Notes: generated by a model from the letters alone, not told the origin. A stretch of DNA of 64,000 bases from Chryseobacterium indologenes (GCF_018362995.1 NZ_CP074372.1:3844001-3908000); one strand, 5' to 3'; counted from the first letter of the stretch, positions 45,505 to 56,130 are shown. Numbers and translations: made by a program.

Positions 45505-45528
45505 ATAAGTTTTTTTTTGATAAGTGAA

Positions 45529-47025
45529 TTAATCTTCTATCCAGCTTTGAGAACGTGATACAGCTCTTCTCCATGAGTGTACCATTTTATCCACATGTTC
45601 TTTTTCCAACTGAGGGTGGAAATCTTTGTCAACAATCCATTGAGACTGAATTTCAGCCACATCTTTCCAGTATCCTACAGCAAGGCCGGCCAGGTAAGCT
45701 GCTCCTAGTGCTGTTGTTTCAAGTGTTTTAGGTCGTGTGATTTTGAAGCCGAAAAGGTCAGACTGTATCTGCATCAGAAGATCGCTTGCAGAGGCTCCTC
45801 CGTCTACTCTTAATTCAAGGCTTGCTCTTCCGGAATCTGCTTCCATTGCTTTTACAATATCATAAACCTGAAATGCAATTCCTTCCAGTGTAGCTCTTGC
45901 GATATGGGCATCGGTAGTACCACGGGTGATGCCTACAATAGTTCCGCGGGCATACTGATCCCAATAAGGAGCACCAAGACCCGTTAATGCAGGAACAAAA
46001 TACACTCCGCCATTATCTTCTACAGAAGCAGCCAACTCATTTACCTGTTCAGATGAATGAATAAGCTTAAGCCCATCTCTTAACCACTGAATGGCTGCAC
46101 CTCCTACAAATACACTTCCTTCAAGCGCATAATTCACTTCTCCATTGATTTTCCAGGCTACTGTTGTAAGAAGATTGTTTTTAGAAGTAACAGCCTCCGT
46201 TCCGGTATTCATTAACAGGAAGCATCCTGTTCCGTAAGTGTTTTTTACCATTCCGGGAGTAGTACACATCTGGCCAAATAAGGCAGCTTGCTGGTCTCCC
46301 GCGATTCCTGCAATCGGAATTTTGGTAGAGAACAGGGTAGTGGCAGTTTCACCATATACCTCACTGCTTTGTTTTACTGTAGGCAAAATAGCTTTTGGTA
46401 TGTTGAATAGTTCTAATAAATCATTATCCCATTCTAAAGTATGGATATTCAGAAGCATTGTTCTGCTGGCATTGGACACGTCTGTGATAAACATTTTCCC
46501 ACGGGTAAGTTTCCATACAAGCCAGGTATCAACAGTTCCGAAACATAACTTTCCTTCTTCTGCTTTTTGTCTTGCTCCTTCTACATTATCGAGAATCCAT
46601 TTTAGCTTGGTTGCTGAGAAGTATGCGTCAAGAACAAGTCCTGTTTTTTCTTTGATTGTTTCCGCATGTCCTTGTTCTTTAAGTTCATCACAATACTTTG
46701 AAGTTCTGCGGTCCTGCCATACAATTGCGTTGTAGATAGGTTCACCGGTTTCCTTATCCCAAACGATGGTAGTTTCACGTTGATTCGTAATACCGATAGC
46801 GGCAACTTCCAGTCCGGAAATACCTGCTTTCGCAATAACTTCTGCAGCTACTGAGATCTGTGAAGACCAGATTTCATTCGGATCATGTTCTACCCAGCCT
46901 GGGGTAGGGAATATCTGACTGAAATCTTTCTGAGATACATATTTTATTTCTCCACTGTGATTGAAGAGAATCGCTCTGGAGGAAGTCGTCCCCTGGTCTA
47001 GAGCGAGGATAAGCTTTTCATTCAT
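45529..47025 (-). CDS. glpK: Glycerol kinase
   Basis: 498 aa, FGGY family, normal length. The N-terminus [53 protein letters not shown] and C-terminal [14 protein letters not shown] are all intact. Reaction: glycerol + ATP to sn-glycerol-3-phosphate. It lies between glpD and glpF in one operon (10 bases after glpD). Confidence 0.97.
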   Translation of the reverse strand: MNEKLILALDQGTTSSRAILFNHSGEIKYVSQKDFSQIFPTPGWVEHDPNEIWSSQISVAAEVIAKAGISGLEVAAIGITNQRETTIVWDKETGEPIYNAIVWQDRRTSKYCDELKEQGHAETIKEKTGLVLDAYFSATKLKWILDNVEGARQKAEEGKLCFGTVDTWLVWKLTRGKMFITDVSNASRTMLLNIHTLEWDNDLLELFNIPKAILPTVKQSSEVYGETATTLFSTKIPIAGIAGDQQAALFGQMCTTPGMVKNTYGTGCFLLMNTGTEAVTSKNNLLTTVAWKINGEVNYALEGSVFVGGAAIQWLRDGLKLIHSSEQVNELAASVEDNGGVYFVPALTGLGAPYWDQYARGTIVGITRGTTDAHIARATLEGIAFQVYDIVKAMEADSGRASLELRVDGGASASDLLMQIQSDLFGFKITRPKTLETTALGAAYLAGLAVGYWKDVAEIQSQWIVDKDFHPQLEKEHVDKMVHSWRRAVSRSQSWIED

Positions 47026-47035
47026 GTATATAGTG

Positions 47036-48634
47036 CTAATTTAGGTTGATAACTTTAGGTGAATAAGGAGTTAATAAATACCCTCTTGCTAATTCAATGA
47101 ATTCATTTTCCTGCTGCTGAGCCCATTCTTCAGAATATCCTTTCTCCTCAGCAATGATTCTTGCTACGTTATGAGCGCTGTCTATAGCCGCTCTTGCATC
47201 AAGAAACAGTAAACGTACCCTTCTTGCCAGAATATCCTCAATAGTTTCTGCCATCTCTGTTCTTACAGCCCAAACTATTTCTGCTACAGTAAAGGGATGG
47301 TCCGGATGAATTTTTTGGGCATAACGAGGATTACTTTCCTGCAGTGCTTTTATAGAAGGGATATCTGATCCGTAAACATACAGGTGATTTGTTCTGTCTA
47401 CCTGTTCTGGTTTTACATTTCCATGGATGGAAAGATGCTCAGTCTTAGATGGGCTATTTCCCAACCTGTGAACTTTCATAGCTTCGTCTACAGTATCTTC
47501 CGCCATTTTACGGTAGGTAGTCCATTTTCCTCCGATAATAGAAACCAGTCCTGTTTCTGAAGTAATCACCTTATGGCTTCGGGAAACTTCTTTTGTACTT
47601 TTACTTCCATCTTTAGGAGCGGCAAGAGGACGAAGCCCGGCGAAAACTGATTTTACATCTTCACGGGTTGGTTTTTTAGCTAAATATTGTCTGGCAGTAT
47701 TTAAAACAAAGTTGATTTCTTCTTCCAGGGCACGAGGCTCAAAACTTTCATCCTTTAAAAGGGTATCTGTAGTTCCTACTAAAGCTCTGTCATGCCATGG
47801 AACAACAAATAAAACCCTGCCGTCTGAAGTTTTTGGAATCATGATCGCATCATCACTTTTAAGGAAAGATTTATCCAATACAAGGTGAATTCCCTGGCTT
47901 GGTACTACAAGCTTACCATGCTTAGGGTTGTTCATATTAAGGATGTCATTCGTAAAGACACCGGTTGCGTTGATGACCACTTTACCATGAATCTGATATT
48001 GCTGTTTAGAAAACTGATCTTCTGCAACAACCCCGATTACTTTATCGGAAGCATCTTTTAGAAGGTTGATGACTTTTACATAATTGACAGCGCTTCCCCC
48101 TTTTTCAATAATGGTCTGGGTAAGGTTAATCGCAAGTCTGGCATCGTCAAATTGTCCGTCTTGGTAAACAACACCACTCATCAGGTGATTTTGTTCAATA
48201 GTAGGCAGCTTTTCAACAGTTTTTGATTTGCTGATGTATTTTGTTTTTCCCAAACTTAATTTTCCGGCAAGGAAATCATAAACGGAGAGTCCTATTTTAT
48301 AGTAGATTCCTCCCCACCATGTATAGTTCGGAATAATGAAAGACTGATTTTTTACGATATGTGCTGCATTTTTTGCCAGAAGTCCTCTTTCTTTCAATGC
48401 TTCTTTTACCAATCCGACATCTCCCTGGGCAAGATATCTAACTCCGCCGTGTACCAATTTGGTACTTCTGCTGGATGTTGCTTTTGCAAAATCATGAGAT
48501 TCAATCAATAAAGTTTTGAATCCTCTGCTTACTGCGTCTAATGCTGAACCTAAACCACTGGCTCCTCCTCCTATGACAATAAAGTCCCATTCTTTTACAT
48601 TGGTTAACTTACTGAGTTCTTCGTTTCGTTTCAT
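47036..48634 (-). CDS. glpD: Glycerol-3-phosphate dehydrogenase/oxidase (FAD)
   Basis: 532 aa. The N-terminal FAD-binding motif [18 protein letters not shown] (~22-39), [19 protein letters not shown], and [15 protein letters not shown] are typical of GlpD/GlpO. It oxidises glycerol-3-phosphate to dihydroxyacetone phosphate and passes electrons to quinone (GlpD) or oxygen (GlpO); the type is not decided here. First gene of the operon, with operator-like AAACGAA boxes across its start. Confidence 0.94.
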   Translation of the reverse strand: MKRNEELSKLTNVKEWDFIVIGGGASGLGSALDAVSRGFKTLLIESHDFAKATSSRSTKLVHGGVRYLAQGDVGLVKEALKERGLLAKNAAHIVKNQSFIIPNYTWWGGIYYKIGLSVYDFLAGKLSLGKTKYISKSKTVEKLPTIEQNHLMSGVVYQDGQFDDARLAINLTQTIIEKGGSAVNYVKVINLLKDASDKVIGVVAEDQFSKQQYQIHGKVVINATGVFTNDILNMNNPKHGKLVVPSQGIHLVLDKSFLKSDDAIMIPKTSDGRVLFVVPWHDRALVGTTDTLLKDESFEPRALEEEINFVLNTARQYLAKKPTREDVKSVFAGLRPLAAPKDGSKSTKEVSRSHKVITSETGLVSIIGGKWTTYRKMAEDTVDEAMKVHRLGNSPSKTEHLSIHGNVKPEQVDRTNHLYVYGSDIPSIKALQESNPRYAQKIHPDHPFTVAEIVWAVRTEMAETIEDILARRVRLLFLDARAAIDSAHNVARIIAEEKGYSEEWAQQQENEFIELARGYLLTPYSPKVINLN

Positions 48635-48659
48635 AAATGTTTCGTTTATGTTTCGTTTT
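48621..48659. promoter_or_regulatory. Repeated operator-like boxes at glpD
   Basis: Read on the minus strand, AAACGAAAC occurs twice in the leader and overlaps twice in the first codons. Core ACGAAAC copies in the leader are 11 bases apart, about one helical turn. This lies right at the predicted transcript start. Probable site for the adjacent DeoR/GlpR-type regulator; the assignment is inference. Confidence 0.6.
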
Positions 48660-48687
48660 CAAATATATAAATTAAAAATGAAAGCAA
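48660..48687 (-). promoter_or_regulatory. Glycerol operon promoter
   Basis: TTG (48685-48687) and TATATTTG (48660-48667) are 17 bases apart. The start would fall near 48653, inside the AAACGAA boxes. Confidence 0.75.
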
Positions 48688-48728
48688 AAAGAAAATAAAT
48701 GAAATTTTAAGAAGTGAAAAAAAAACGG

Positions 48729-48747
48729 TATTTTTGATGAAACGAAT
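48729..48747 (+). promoter_or_regulatory. glpR -7 element and operator-like box
   Basis: TATTTTTG (48729-48736) is followed immediately by ATGAAACGAAT, another AAACGAA box, just before ATG 48751. This suggests autoregulation. Confidence 0.5.
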
Positions 48748-48750
48748 AAA

Positions 48751-49515
48751 ATGGAAAAGCTAATACCAAGACAGGATGAAATATTGAAAGAGCTTGATGA
48801 AAAAGGACACGTTCTCGTTCAGGATCTGTGTGAAAAACTCAATGTTTCCTCGGTTACGATCCGAAAGGATTTGAACTATCTTGAAAGTCTGGGGCTTCTT
48901 TTCAGAAATCATGGAGGGGCAAGTAAGCAGGTAAGGTATGCTTACGAAAAAAATGTTGTAGAAAAAGAAAACATCAATGTAGAGGCGAAGCAGTCTATTG
49001 CAAGGGCGGCTTTGTCATTGATTCAGGAAAATGACTGTATCATCTTAGCATCCGGAACTACTATGCATTATCTTGCCAGGATGCTGATGAATTTTGGTCC
49101 GCTTACAGTATTGACGTCTTCTTTGAGGGTAGCCATTGAGCTTTGCAATAATCCTAATATTAATATTATACAGTTGGGCGGTGAAGTGCGGAAAAGTTCT
49201 ACATCTATAGTAGGTTCTATTTCTGAAGGTATCCTTAAGCAGTTTTCATGTAATAAACTCTTTCTGGGAGTGGATGGTATTGATCCGGAATTCGGAATCA
49301 GTACTTCCAATGCTGCAGAAGCTCATCTGAACCAGATTATGATGGAGTGTGCAGATCAAACAGTGATTCTTGCAGATTCTTCAAAACTGAATAAGAAAGG
49401 ATTTGGGAAAATCGCAGCTTTGGATCAGGTGGATTATCTGATTACTGACAGCTGTATTTCTGCGGAAGACAGAGCTGGACTGGAAGAAGTTGGAGTAACT
49501 GTTATTGCTCAATAA
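48751..49515 (+). CDS. glpR: DeoR-family regulator (GlpR-like)
   Basis: 254 aa. The N-terminal winged helix (~4-58) has VQDLCEKLNVSSVTIRKDLN and LLFRNHGGA, the DeoR signature. The C-terminal sugar-phosphate-sensing domain (DeoRC) has SGTTMHYLAR, QLGGEVRKSS, LFLGVDGI and ILADSSKLNKKGF. It is divergent from glpD with repeated boxes between. Inference: represses the glycerol genes, relieved by glycerol-3-phosphate. The gene symbol is by context. Confidence 0.85.
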   Translation: MEKLIPRQDEILKELDEKGHVLVQDLCEKLNVSSVTIRKDLNYLESLGLLFRNHGGASKQVRYAYEKNVVEKENINVEAKQSIARAALSLIQENDCIILASGTTMHYLARMLMNFGPLTVLTSSLRVAIELCNNPNINIIQLGGEVRKSSTSIVGSISEGILKQFSCNKLFLGVDGIDPEFGISTSNAAEAHLNQIMMECADQTVILADSSKLNKKGFGKIAALDQVDYLITDSCISAEDRAGLEEVGVTVIAQ

Positions 49516-49629
49516 GGTCTTCATTCTAATTTCTTTTCTAAAATCAAAATAAATCTTTGAGAAAGTTTGTTCTGACTTTTTTCAAAATCATCTAATTGAT
49601 TAAAAATCAAAATATTTTACTCAAAATAT
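49516..49629. other. Intergenic region glpR / rplC promoter
   Basis: AT-rich spacer; no strong terminator hairpin recognised for glpR. Confidence 0.4.
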
Positions 49630-49659
49630 TTGTCAGTTATAAAATAATTCATAAATTTG
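49630..49659 (+). promoter_or_regulatory. S10-spc cluster promoter before rplC
   Basis: TTG (49630-49632) and TAAATTTG (49652-49659) are 19 bases apart. It gives the rplC cluster its own promoter and a leader of about 100 bases. Confidence 0.7.
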
Positions 49660-49682
49660 CACACTCATTTTAGGAGCGTAGT

Positions 49683-49745
49683 ATGCCTATATCAAAAGTA
49701 GAAATTACTTCAGACTTCCGAAAAATGGTGATAAATAAAGGATAA
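49683..49745 (+). CDS. Possible 20-aa leader peptide
   Basis: ATG 49683 begins MPISKVEITSDFRKMVINKG and stops 20 bases before rplC. It could be a translated leader of the ribosomal transcript, but it could as well be chance or a relic. No homology is claimed. Confidence 0.25.
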   Translation: MPISKVEITSDFRKMVINKG

Positions 49746-49765
49746 ATTTTATTATAATATAAACA

Positions 49766-50389
49766 ATGTCAGGTATTATTGGTAAAAAAATCGGTATGAC
49801 GTCTTTGTTTAACGAAGAAGGGAAAAACATTCCTTGTACAGTTATTCAAGCTGGTCCATGCTCGATTTTACAGGTCAGAACCTTAGAAAAAGACGGTTAT
49901 ACAGCTGTTCAGTTAGGTTTCGATGACAAGAGTGAGAAGAACGTTGGTAAAGCGTTAGCTGGTCATTTTAAAAAGGCTGGTTCTGCTCCTAAAGCTAAAT
50001 TAGTAGAATTCCATGATGGATTTACTGAGGCAAAAGTAGGAGAGGTGGTAAGTGTTGATCTATTCATCGAAGGTGAATATGTAGATGTAACAGGAACTTC
50101 AAAAGGTAAAGGCTTCCAGGGTGTTGTTAAAAGACACGGATTTGGAGGTGTAATGCAGGCAACTCATGGTCAGCACAACAGACTTAGAGCTCCAGGTTCT
50201 ATCGGTGCTGGTTCAGACCCTTCAAGAGTATTCAAAGGGATGAGAATGGCTGGAAGAATGGGAGGTGAGCAGGTAACTGTTCAAAACCTTCAAGTGTTAA
50301 AAGTTGATCAAGAACAAAATCTTTTAGTAGTAAAAGGTGCTGTTCCGGGAGCTAAAAATTCTTATGTAATTATCAGAAAATGGAACTAG
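49766..50389 (+). CDS. rplC: 50S ribosomal protein L3
   Basis: 207 aa. [20 protein letters not shown], and [15 protein letters not shown] with the loop near the peptidyl transferase centre. The bacterial [13 protein letters not shown] segment is intact. First gene of this cluster here; its stop overlaps rplD by 10 bases. Confidence 0.97.
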   Translation: MSGIIGKKIGMTSLFNEEGKNIPCTVIQAGPCSILQVRTLEKDGYTAVQLGFDDKSEKNVGKALAGHFKKAGSAPKAKLVEFHDGFTEAKVGEVVSVDLFIEGEYVDVTGTSKGKGFQGVVKRHGFGGVMQATHGQHNRLRAPGSIGAGSDPSRVFKGMRMAGRMGGEQVTVQNLQVLKVDQEQNLLVVKGAVPGAKNSYVIIRKWN

Positions 50390-51009
50390 TAGTATTAAAT
50401 ACATCAGGAAAAGAGACCGGAAGAAAAGTAACTCTAGACGAAACAGTATTCGGAATTGAGCCAAATCAGCACGCGGTTTACTTAGAAGTTAAACAGTACC
50501 TTGCAGCACAAAGACAAGGAACTCATAAAGCAAAAGAAAGAAGCGAAATTACTGCTTCTACTAAAAAGCTTAAGAAGCAAAAAGGATCTGGATCTGCTAG
50601 ATACGGGGATATCAAATCTCCAACTTTCAGAGGTGGAGGTAGAGTATTCGGACCAAAACCAAGAGACTACAGATTCAAATTGAACAAAGCTCTTAAGAGA
50701 TTAGCTAAAAAATCTGTTTTATCTCAGAAAATGAGAGACAACAGCATTAAAGTTTTAGAAGATGTGAGCTTTGCTGCTCCTAAGACTAAAGATTTCATCA
50801 ATGTATTAAACGCATTGGAACTTAACGGTAAAAAATCTTTATTCGTTCTTCCTGAAGCTAACAAGAATGTGTATTTATCTTCAAGAAACTTACCTAAAAC
50901 TAAAGTAATGAACTTCAACGAGATCAGTTCTTACGATTTAGTAAATGCAGGTGAGATTATTTTCTTCGAAGGTGCAGTTGAAAAATTCCAGGAAAATTTA
51001 AAGAAATAA
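50380..51009 (+). CDS. rplD: 50S ribosomal protein L4
   Basis: 209 aa. The exit-tunnel loop is visible ([20 protein letters not shown], then [15 protein letters not shown]). The Lys/Gly loop residues linked to macrolide resistance look normal. Overlaps rplC by 10 bases. In E. coli L4 regulates the S10 operon; whether it does so here is unknown. Confidence 0.97.
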   Translation: MELVVLNTSGKETGRKVTLDETVFGIEPNQHAVYLEVKQYLAAQRQGTHKAKERSEITASTKKLKKQKGSGSARYGDIKSPTFRGGGRVFGPKPRDYRFKLNKALKRLAKKSVLSQKMRDNSIKVLEDVSFAAPKTKDFINVLNALELNGKKSLFVLPEANKNVYLSSRNLPKTKVMNFNEISSYDLVNAGEIIFFEGAVEKFQENLKK

Positions 51010-51012
51010 GTC

Positions 51013-51303
51013 ATGTCTATTATTATTAAACCAGTTATTTCAGAAAAGGCTAATTACCTTACAGATTTAAGAGGTTCTTATTCTTTCTTAGTTGATCCTA
51101 AGGCGAATAAAATCCAGATTAAAAAAGCTGTTGAAGCAGCTTACGGTGTAAAAGTAGCAGACGTTAACACAATGATTTATGCTCCGAAGGTTTCTTCAAA
51201 GTACACTAAAAAAGGTCTTCAAGTAGGAAAGACAAACAAATTGAAAAAAGCGGTAATCAAACTTGCTGAAGGTGAGGTTATCGATATTTTTGCTGTAAAT
51301 TAA
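51013..51303 (+). CDS. rplW: 50S ribosomal protein L23
   Basis: 96 aa. IKPVISEKANYLTDLRG and VKVADVNTMIYAPK are typical. It binds 23S domain III at the tunnel exit and docks trigger factor and SRP. 3 bases after rplD. Confidence 0.96.
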   Translation: MSIIIKPVISEKANYLTDLRGSYSFLVDPKANKIQIKKAVEAAYGVKVADVNTMIYAPKVSSKYTKKGLQVGKTNKLKKAVIKLAEGEVIDIFAVN

Positions 51304-51325
51304 TTATTAATTATAAATAATAGTA

Positions 51326-52147
51326 ATGTCTGTTAGAAAATTAAAACCTATCACCCCGGGACAGAGATTCAGAATTGTAAACAATTTTGAGGAAATTACT
51401 ACCAACAAACCAGAGAAGTCTCTAACAGTTGGTATTAAAAAGTCAGGTGGACGTAACCAAACAGGTAAAATGACCATGCGTTACACCGGAGGTGGACACA
51501 AAAAGAAATACAGAATTATTGACTTCAAAAGAAACAAAGCAAACGTTGAAGCAACTGTAAAATCTGTAGAATACGATCCAAACAGAACTGCATTTATCGC
51601 TTTATTAGAGTACGCAGACGGAGAGAAGAGATATATCATCGCTCCAAACGGTATCAAAGTTGATCAGAAAGTAATTTCTGGAGAAAGCGTAGAGCCAAAT
51701 GTAGGAAACGCAATGAAGTTGAAAAACATTCCTTTAGGTACTGTTATTTCTTGTGTTGAAATGAAACCTGGTCAAGGTGCAATTTTAGCAAGAAGTGCTG
51801 GTTCTTCAGCTCAATTGACTTCAAGAGACGGAAAATATGCAATCATCAAATTGCCTTCAGGAGAATCAAGAATGATCCTTACTGAGTGTTATGCAATGAT
51901 TGGATCTGTTTCTAACTCTGACCACCAATTAACTGTATCAGGTAAGGCTGGTAGAAGCAGATGGTTAGGTAGAAGACCAAGAACAAGAGCTGTTGTAATG
52001 AACCCGGTTGATCACCCAATGGGAGGTGGTGAAGGACGTTCTTCTGGAGGTCACCCAAGATCTAGAAACGGTAAACCAGCTAAAGGTTACAAAACTAGAA
52101 AGAAAAACAAAGTGTCTAACCGTTACATCGTATCTAAAAGAAAATAA
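51326..52147 (+). CDS. rplB: 50S ribosomal protein L2
   Basis: 273 aa. [36 protein letters not shown] and the catalytic-centre-adjacent HPMGGGEGR are intact. Required for subunit joining and peptidyl transfer. Confidence 0.97.
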   Translation: MSVRKLKPITPGQRFRIVNNFEEITTNKPEKSLTVGIKKSGGRNQTGKMTMRYTGGGHKKKYRIIDFKRNKANVEATVKSVEYDPNRTAFIALLEYADGEKRYIIAPNGIKVDQKVISGESVEPNVGNAMKLKNIPLGTVISCVEMKPGQGAILARSAGSSAQLTSRDGKYAIIKLPSGESRMILTECYAMIGSVSNSDHQLTVSGKAGRSRWLGRRPRTRAVVMNPVDHPMGGGEGRSSGGHPRSRNGKPAKGYKTRKKNKVSNRYIVSKRK

Positions 52148-52149
52148 TT

Positions 52150-52428
52150 ATGGCAAGATCACTTAAAAAAGGACCGTTCATTCATCATACTTTAGATAAG
52201 AAGGTTCAGGCAAATATAGAAGCTAACAAGAAAACTGTTATCAAAACTTGGTCTAGAGCATCAATGATCTCTCCAGACTTCGTAGGACAAACTATTGCAG
52301 TACACAACGGGAAATCTTTTATCCCAGTTTATGTTACAGAAAACATGGTTGGTCACAAGCTAGGCGAATTTTCTCCAACAAGATCTTTCAGAGGTCATGG
52401 TGGTAACAAAAACAAAGGAAGCAGATAA
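52150..52428 (+). CDS. rpsS: 30S ribosomal protein S19
   Basis: 92 aa. [38 protein letters not shown]. Located in the 30S head with S13. 2-base gaps on both sides. Confidence 0.97.
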   Translation: MARSLKKGPFIHHTLDKKVQANIEANKKTVIKTWSRASMISPDFVGQTIAVHNGKSFIPVYVTENMVGHKLGEFSPTRSFRGHGGNKNKGSR

Positions 52429-52430
52429 TC

Positions 52431-52829
52431 ATGGGATCAAGAAAAAGAGAAAGTGCATTAGCACGTAAATTGACAAACCAAGACGTAGTAAAAGCAATAC
52501 ACAATGATTGCCCATCTTCTCCAAGAAAAATGAGATTAGTAGCTGATATCATTAGAGGAGAGCAGGTAGACAAAGCTTTATACATTCTAAAATATTCTAA
52601 AAAAGACGCATCTAACAAGTTAGAAAAAGTATTGCTTTCAGCAATGGCTAACTGGCAGACTAAAAACGAAGGTGCTGATATTGAAGAAGCAAATCTTATC
52701 GTTAAAGAAATTTTTGTAGACAGTGCTAGACAATTGAAGAGACTAAGACCAGCTCCACAAGGTAGAGGGTACAGAATCAGAAAAAGATCAAACCACATTA
52801 CATTAATCTTAGGTAAAAAAGAAAATTAA
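52431..52829 (+). CDS. rplV: 50S ribosomal protein L22
   Basis: 132 aa. [20 protein letters not shown], and the tunnel hairpin [20 protein letters not shown]. No unusual insertion in the macrolide-related loop. Confidence 0.97.
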   Translation: MGSRKRESALARKLTNQDVVKAIHNDCPSSPRKMRLVADIIRGEQVDKALYILKYSKKDASNKLEKVLLSAMANWQTKNEGADIEEANLIVKEIFVDSARQLKRLRPAPQGRGYRIRKRSNHITLILGKKEN

Positions 52830-52836
52830 TCAAGGT

Positions 52837-53586
52837 ATGGGACAGAAGACAAATCCAATTGGTAATAGATTAGGTATCATCAGAGGATGGGATTCTAACT
52901 GGTTTGGTGGAAACGATTATGGAGACAGAATCGCTGAAGACTACAAAATCAGAAGATACCTTGAGGCTAGATTATCTAAAGGTGGTATTTCAAAAATTTA
53001 TATCGAAAGAACACTTAAATTAGTAACAGTTACAATCACTACTGCTAGACCGGGACTTATCATCGGTAAAGGAGGTCAGGAAGTTGATAAATTGAAAGAA
53101 GAATTGAAGAAACTTACAGGTAAGGATATTCAAATCAACATCTTCGAAATCAAAAGACCTGAATTAGATGCTGTATTAGTTGCTGATAGTATTTCTAAGC
53201 AAATTGAAAACAGAATTTCTTACAGAAGAGCTGTTAAAATGGCAATGGCAAGTACTATGAGAATGGGTGCTGAAGGTATCAAAGTTCAAATCTCTGGTAG
53301 ATTGAACGGAGCTGAAATGGCAAGATCAGAATCTTTCAAAGAAGGAAGAATTCCATTGTCAACTTTCAGAGCTGATATTGATTACCACTGGGCAGAAGCT
53401 CACACTACTTACGGTAGACTAGGAGTAAAAGTTTGGATCATGAAAGGTGAAGTTTACGGTAAAAGAGAACTTTCTCCACTAGTGGGACAACAGAAAAAAG
53501 GAGGTCAGTCAGACAGAGGAAACAGAGGAGGAGACAGAGACAACAGAAGACCTAGAAAAAACAACAACAATAACAATAATAATTAA
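52837..53586 (+). CDS. rpsC: 30S ribosomal protein S3
   Basis: 249 aa. N-terminal [22 protein letters not shown] domain with [20 protein letters not shown], and C-terminal [14 protein letters not shown]. The tail is an Arg/Asn-rich extension ([18 protein letters not shown]) ending in eight Asn, encoded by AAC/AAT repeats and prone to slippage. Confidence 0.97.
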   Translation: MGQKTNPIGNRLGIIRGWDSNWFGGNDYGDRIAEDYKIRRYLEARLSKGGISKIYIERTLKLVTVTITTARPGLIIGKGGQEVDKLKEELKKLTGKDIQINIFEIKRPELDAVLVADSISKQIENRISYRRAVKMAMASTMRMGAEGIKVQISGRLNGAEMARSESFKEGRIPLSTFRADIDYHWAEAHTTYGRLGVKVWIMKGEVYGKRELSPLVGQQKKGGQSDRGNRGGDRDNRRPRKNNNNNNNN

Positions 53587-53684
53587 AATTTTAGATTAGA
53601 AATTTTGAATTTTAAATTACCGTTACTTTTTTAAAATTAAAAAAAATCTAAAATCTAAAATCTAAAATCTAAAATTTAGAAATT
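53586..53684 (+). repeat. AAAATCT heptad repeats and inverted arms before rplP
   Basis: Four perfect AAAATCT units (53643-53670) and one variant (53671-53677) precede rplP. AAATTTTAGATT at 53586-53597, just after the rpsC stop, is the exact complement of AATCTAAAATTT at 53666-53677, so the spacer can fold into a long stem-loop, with sliding alternatives thanks to the repeats. Related AATCTAAAATCT strings occur in other Flavobacteriia spacers as far as I recall. Confidence 0.8.
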
Positions 53685-54110
53685 ATGTTACAACCAAAAA
53701 GAACCAAATTCCGTAGAGTTCACAAGATGAAGATGAAGGGGAATGCCCAAAGAGGTAGTCAACTTGCTTACGGAACTTTTGGGATCAAAGCAACGGAAGG
53801 AGCTTGGATCACTGCAAGACAGATTGAAGCAGCTCGTATCGCTGCGACAAGATATATGAAGAGAGAAGGTCAACTATGGATCAAAATCTTCCCAGACAAG
53901 CCAATTACTAAAAAACCAGCGGAAGTACGTATGGGTAAAGGTAAGGGTGCTGTTGAATATTGGGTAGCTGTAGTAAAACCAGGTAAAATTATGTTCGAAA
54001 TCGGAGGTGTACCTTACGATATCGCTAAGGAAGCTTTAAGACTTGCTGCACAAAAATTACCAGTAGTTACTAAATTCATCGTTGCTAACGATTTTGTTAA
54101 ACCTCTATAA
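53685..54110 (+). CDS. rplP: 50S ribosomal protein L16
   Basis: 141 aa. [20 protein letters not shown], with [20 protein letters not shown] and the Arg near 81 ([17 protein letters not shown]) that is hydroxylated in some bacteria. Contacts A-site tRNA. Preceded by the repeat-rich spacer. Confidence 0.97.
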   Translation: MLQPKRTKFRRVHKMKMKGNAQRGSQLAYGTFGIKATEGAWITARQIEAARIAATRYMKREGQLWIKIFPDKPITKKPAEVRMGKGKGAVEYWVAVVKPGKIMFEIGGVPYDIAKEALRLAAQKLPVVTKFIVANDFVKPL

Positions 54111-54122
54111 TCTTTGAATACA

Positions 54123-54308
54123 ATGAAAAATGCTGATATTAAAAATTTAAGCGCGGGTGATATTCAAGCTCAATTAACTGAAGCAAAAGCTCAATATTCT
54201 AAATTGAAATTAGCTCATGCAATCAGCCCAATTGAAAACCCGATTCAAATCAGAGATTTGAGAAAAACAATCGCAAGACTAAACACTGAGTTAACTAACA
54301 AACAATAA
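54123..54308 (+). CDS. rpmC: 50S ribosomal protein L29
   Basis: 61 aa from ATG 54123 (MKNADIKNLSAGDIQAQLTE). A TTG at 54114 would add three residues and is unlikely. Two-helix protein near the tunnel exit. Confidence 0.95.
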   Translation: MKNADIKNLSAGDIQAQLTEAKAQYSKLKLAHAISPIENPIQIRDLRKTIARLNTELTNKQ

Positions 54309-54320
54309 TTTCATTTTACA

Positions 54321-54575
54321 ATGGATAGAAATTTAAGAAAAGAAAGAATCGGAGTGGTTTCCAGCAATAAAATGGAAAAAACTATTGTTGTTAGTGAAAC
54401 TACAAGAGTAAAGCACCCGATGTACGGTAAATTCGTTTTGAAAACGAAAAAATATACTGCACACGACGAGAACAACGAATGCACAGAAGGTGATACAGTT
54501 TTGATCCAAGAAACTAGACCTTTGAGCAAGAGCAAGAGATGGAGATTAGTAAGAATCATTGAAAAAGCTAAGTAA
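54321..54575 (+). CDS. rpsQ: 30S ribosomal protein S17
   Basis: 84 aa. [40 protein letters not shown] and [15 protein letters not shown] are characteristic. OB-fold 16S binder. Confidence 0.97.
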   Translation: MDRNLRKERIGVVSSNKMEKTIVVSETTRVKHPMYGKFVLKTKKYTAHDENNECTEGDTVLIQETRPLSKSKRWRLVRIIEKAK

Positions 54576-54577
54576 TA

Positions 54578-54946
54578 ATGTTACAAACAGAATCAAGATT
54601 AAAAGTTGCTGATAACACAGGTGCTAAAGAAGTACTAGTTATTAGAGTTCTGGGAGGAACCAGAAGAAGATATGCTTCAGTTGGTGATAAAATCGTTGTT
54701 ACTATCAAGGATTCTACACCATCAGGAAACGCTAAAAAAGGTCAGGTATCTAAAGCTGTAGTAGTAAGAACTAAAAAAGCAGTAAGAAGAAAAGATGGTT
54801 CATACATCAAATTCGACGACAATGCTTGTGTATTACTAAACGCAGCGGGAGAAATGAGAGGAACACGTGTTTTCGGACCTGTTGCTCGTGAGTTGAGAGA
54901 CAAAGAATATATGAAAATCATTTCATTAGCTCCTGAAGTACTTTAA
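54578..54946 (+). CDS. rplN: 50S ribosomal protein L14
   Basis: 122 aa. [20 protein letters not shown], ending [20 protein letters not shown]. It lies at the subunit interface. 2 bases after rpsQ. Confidence 0.97.
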   Translation: MLQTESRLKVADNTGAKEVLVIRVLGGTRRRYASVGDKIVVTIKDSTPSGNAKKGQVSKAVVVRTKKAVRRKDGSYIKFDDNACVLLNAAGEMRGTRVFGPVARELRDKEYMKIISLAPEVL

Positions 54947-54967
54947 TTTTTAAAATTTTTAAAAGAA

Positions 54968-55294
54968 ATGTCAAAGTTAAAAATAAAAAGAGGAGATAAC
55001 GTAATCATTACTACTGGTAAGAAAGATATCAAAGGTAAGACTGGTGAAGTTATTGAAGTGATCAAGAAAGAAGGAAAAGACCCTAGAGTAATTGTTGCAG
55101 GACTTAACATCGTTAAAAAACACGTTAAGCCTTCAGCTTCAAATCCACAAGGAGGAATTACTGAAAAGGAAGCTTCTATTCATATCTCAAACGTAGCTTT
55201 AGTTGGTAAAGACGGAAAAGCTATCAAAATCGGTTACAAAATCGAAGGAGATAAGAAAGTGAGAGTTAACAAAAAAACGGGTGAAACTTTATAA
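54968..55294 (+). CDS. rplX: 50S ribosomal protein L24
   Basis: 108 aa. The KOW motif IKRGDNVIITTGKKDIKGKT and GLNIVKKHVKPSASNPQGGI are typical. Assembly initiator protein of 50S. Confidence 0.96.
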   Translation: MSKLKIKRGDNVIITTGKKDIKGKTGEVIEVIKKEGKDPRVIVAGLNIVKKHVKPSASNPQGGITEKEASIHISNVALVGKDGKAIKIGYKIEGDKKVRVNKKTGETL

Positions 55295-55305
55295 TTTGAA
55301 TTAAC

Positions 55306-55857
55306 ATGGAATTTATAGCAAGACCCAAAAAAATATACAAAGAGCAAATTGTTCCTGCAATGATGGAAGAATTTGGGTACAAGTCAATCATGCAAGTACC
55401 TAGATTAGAGAAAATTGTTGTATCACAAGGTTTAGGAGACGCTACTGCAGATAAGAAAATTATCGATTATGCTGTAGAAGAACTTACAAACATTACAGGT
55501 CAGAAAGCAGTAGGTACAATCTCTAAGAAAGATGAAGCTGCATTCAAACTAAGAAAAGGAATGCCTGTAGGAGCAAAAGTAACATTGAGAGCTCAGAGAA
55601 TGTATGAGTTCTTAGACAGACTTACTTCTTCTGCTTTACCACGTATCAGAGATTTCTCTGGTATCAAGGCAGATGGTTTCGATGGTAGAGGTAACTACAA
55701 CTTAGGTATTACTGAGCAAATTATCTTCCCTGAGATCGTAATTGACAAAGTGAAAAAAATCCAAGGGATGGACATCACTTTCGTAACTACTGCGAAAACA
55801 GATAAAGAAGCTAAAGCATTATTAACTCACTTCGGTTTACCATTTAAAAAGAACTAA
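55306..55857 (+). CDS. rplE: 50S ribosomal protein L5
   Basis: 183 aa. [24 protein letters not shown]-type loop ([20 protein letters not shown]), and [16 protein letters not shown]. Binds 5S rRNA and the P-site tRNA region. Confidence 0.97.
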   Translation: MEFIARPKKIYKEQIVPAMMEEFGYKSIMQVPRLEKIVVSQGLGDATADKKIIDYAVEELTNITGQKAVGTISKKDEAAFKLRKGMPVGAKVTLRAQRMYEFLDRLTSSALPRIRDFSGIKADGFDGRGNYNLGITEQIIFPEIVIDKVKKIQGMDITFVTTAKTDKEAKALLTHFGLPFKKN

Positions 55858-55860
55858 GAA

Positions 55861-56130
55861 ATGGCTAAAGAATCAATGAAAGCGCGTGAGCGCAAAAGAG
55901 AAGCACTAGTTGCTAAATACGCTGCTAAAAGACAAGCTCTTAAAGAAGCTGGTGATTACGAAGGACTTCAAAAATTGCCTAAAAATGCTTCTCCTGTAAG
56001 ATTACACAACAGATGTAAACTAACAGGTAGACCAAGAGGATACATGAGAACGTTTGGTATTTCCAGAGTAACTTTCAGAGAAATGGCAAACAACGGTCTT
56101 ATCCCAGGTGTAAGAAAAGCTAGTTGGTAA
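55861..56130 (+). CDS. rpsN: 30S ribosomal protein S14, zinc-free type
   Basis: 89 aa, the long C-minus form without CxxC zinc knuckles: [40 protein letters not shown] and [12 protein letters not shown]. Followed by an unusual 146-base spacer with a terminator-like hairpin. Confidence 0.97.
   Translation: MAKESMKARERKREALVAKYAAKRQALKEAGDYEGLQKLPKNASPVRLHNRCKLTGRPRGYMRTFGISRVTFREMANNGLIPGVRKASW

Noticed and set aside
53643..53677. CRISPR-like or phase-variation array
   Set aside because: The units are only 7 bases without spacers and lie outside coding sequence, so it is a simple repeat.
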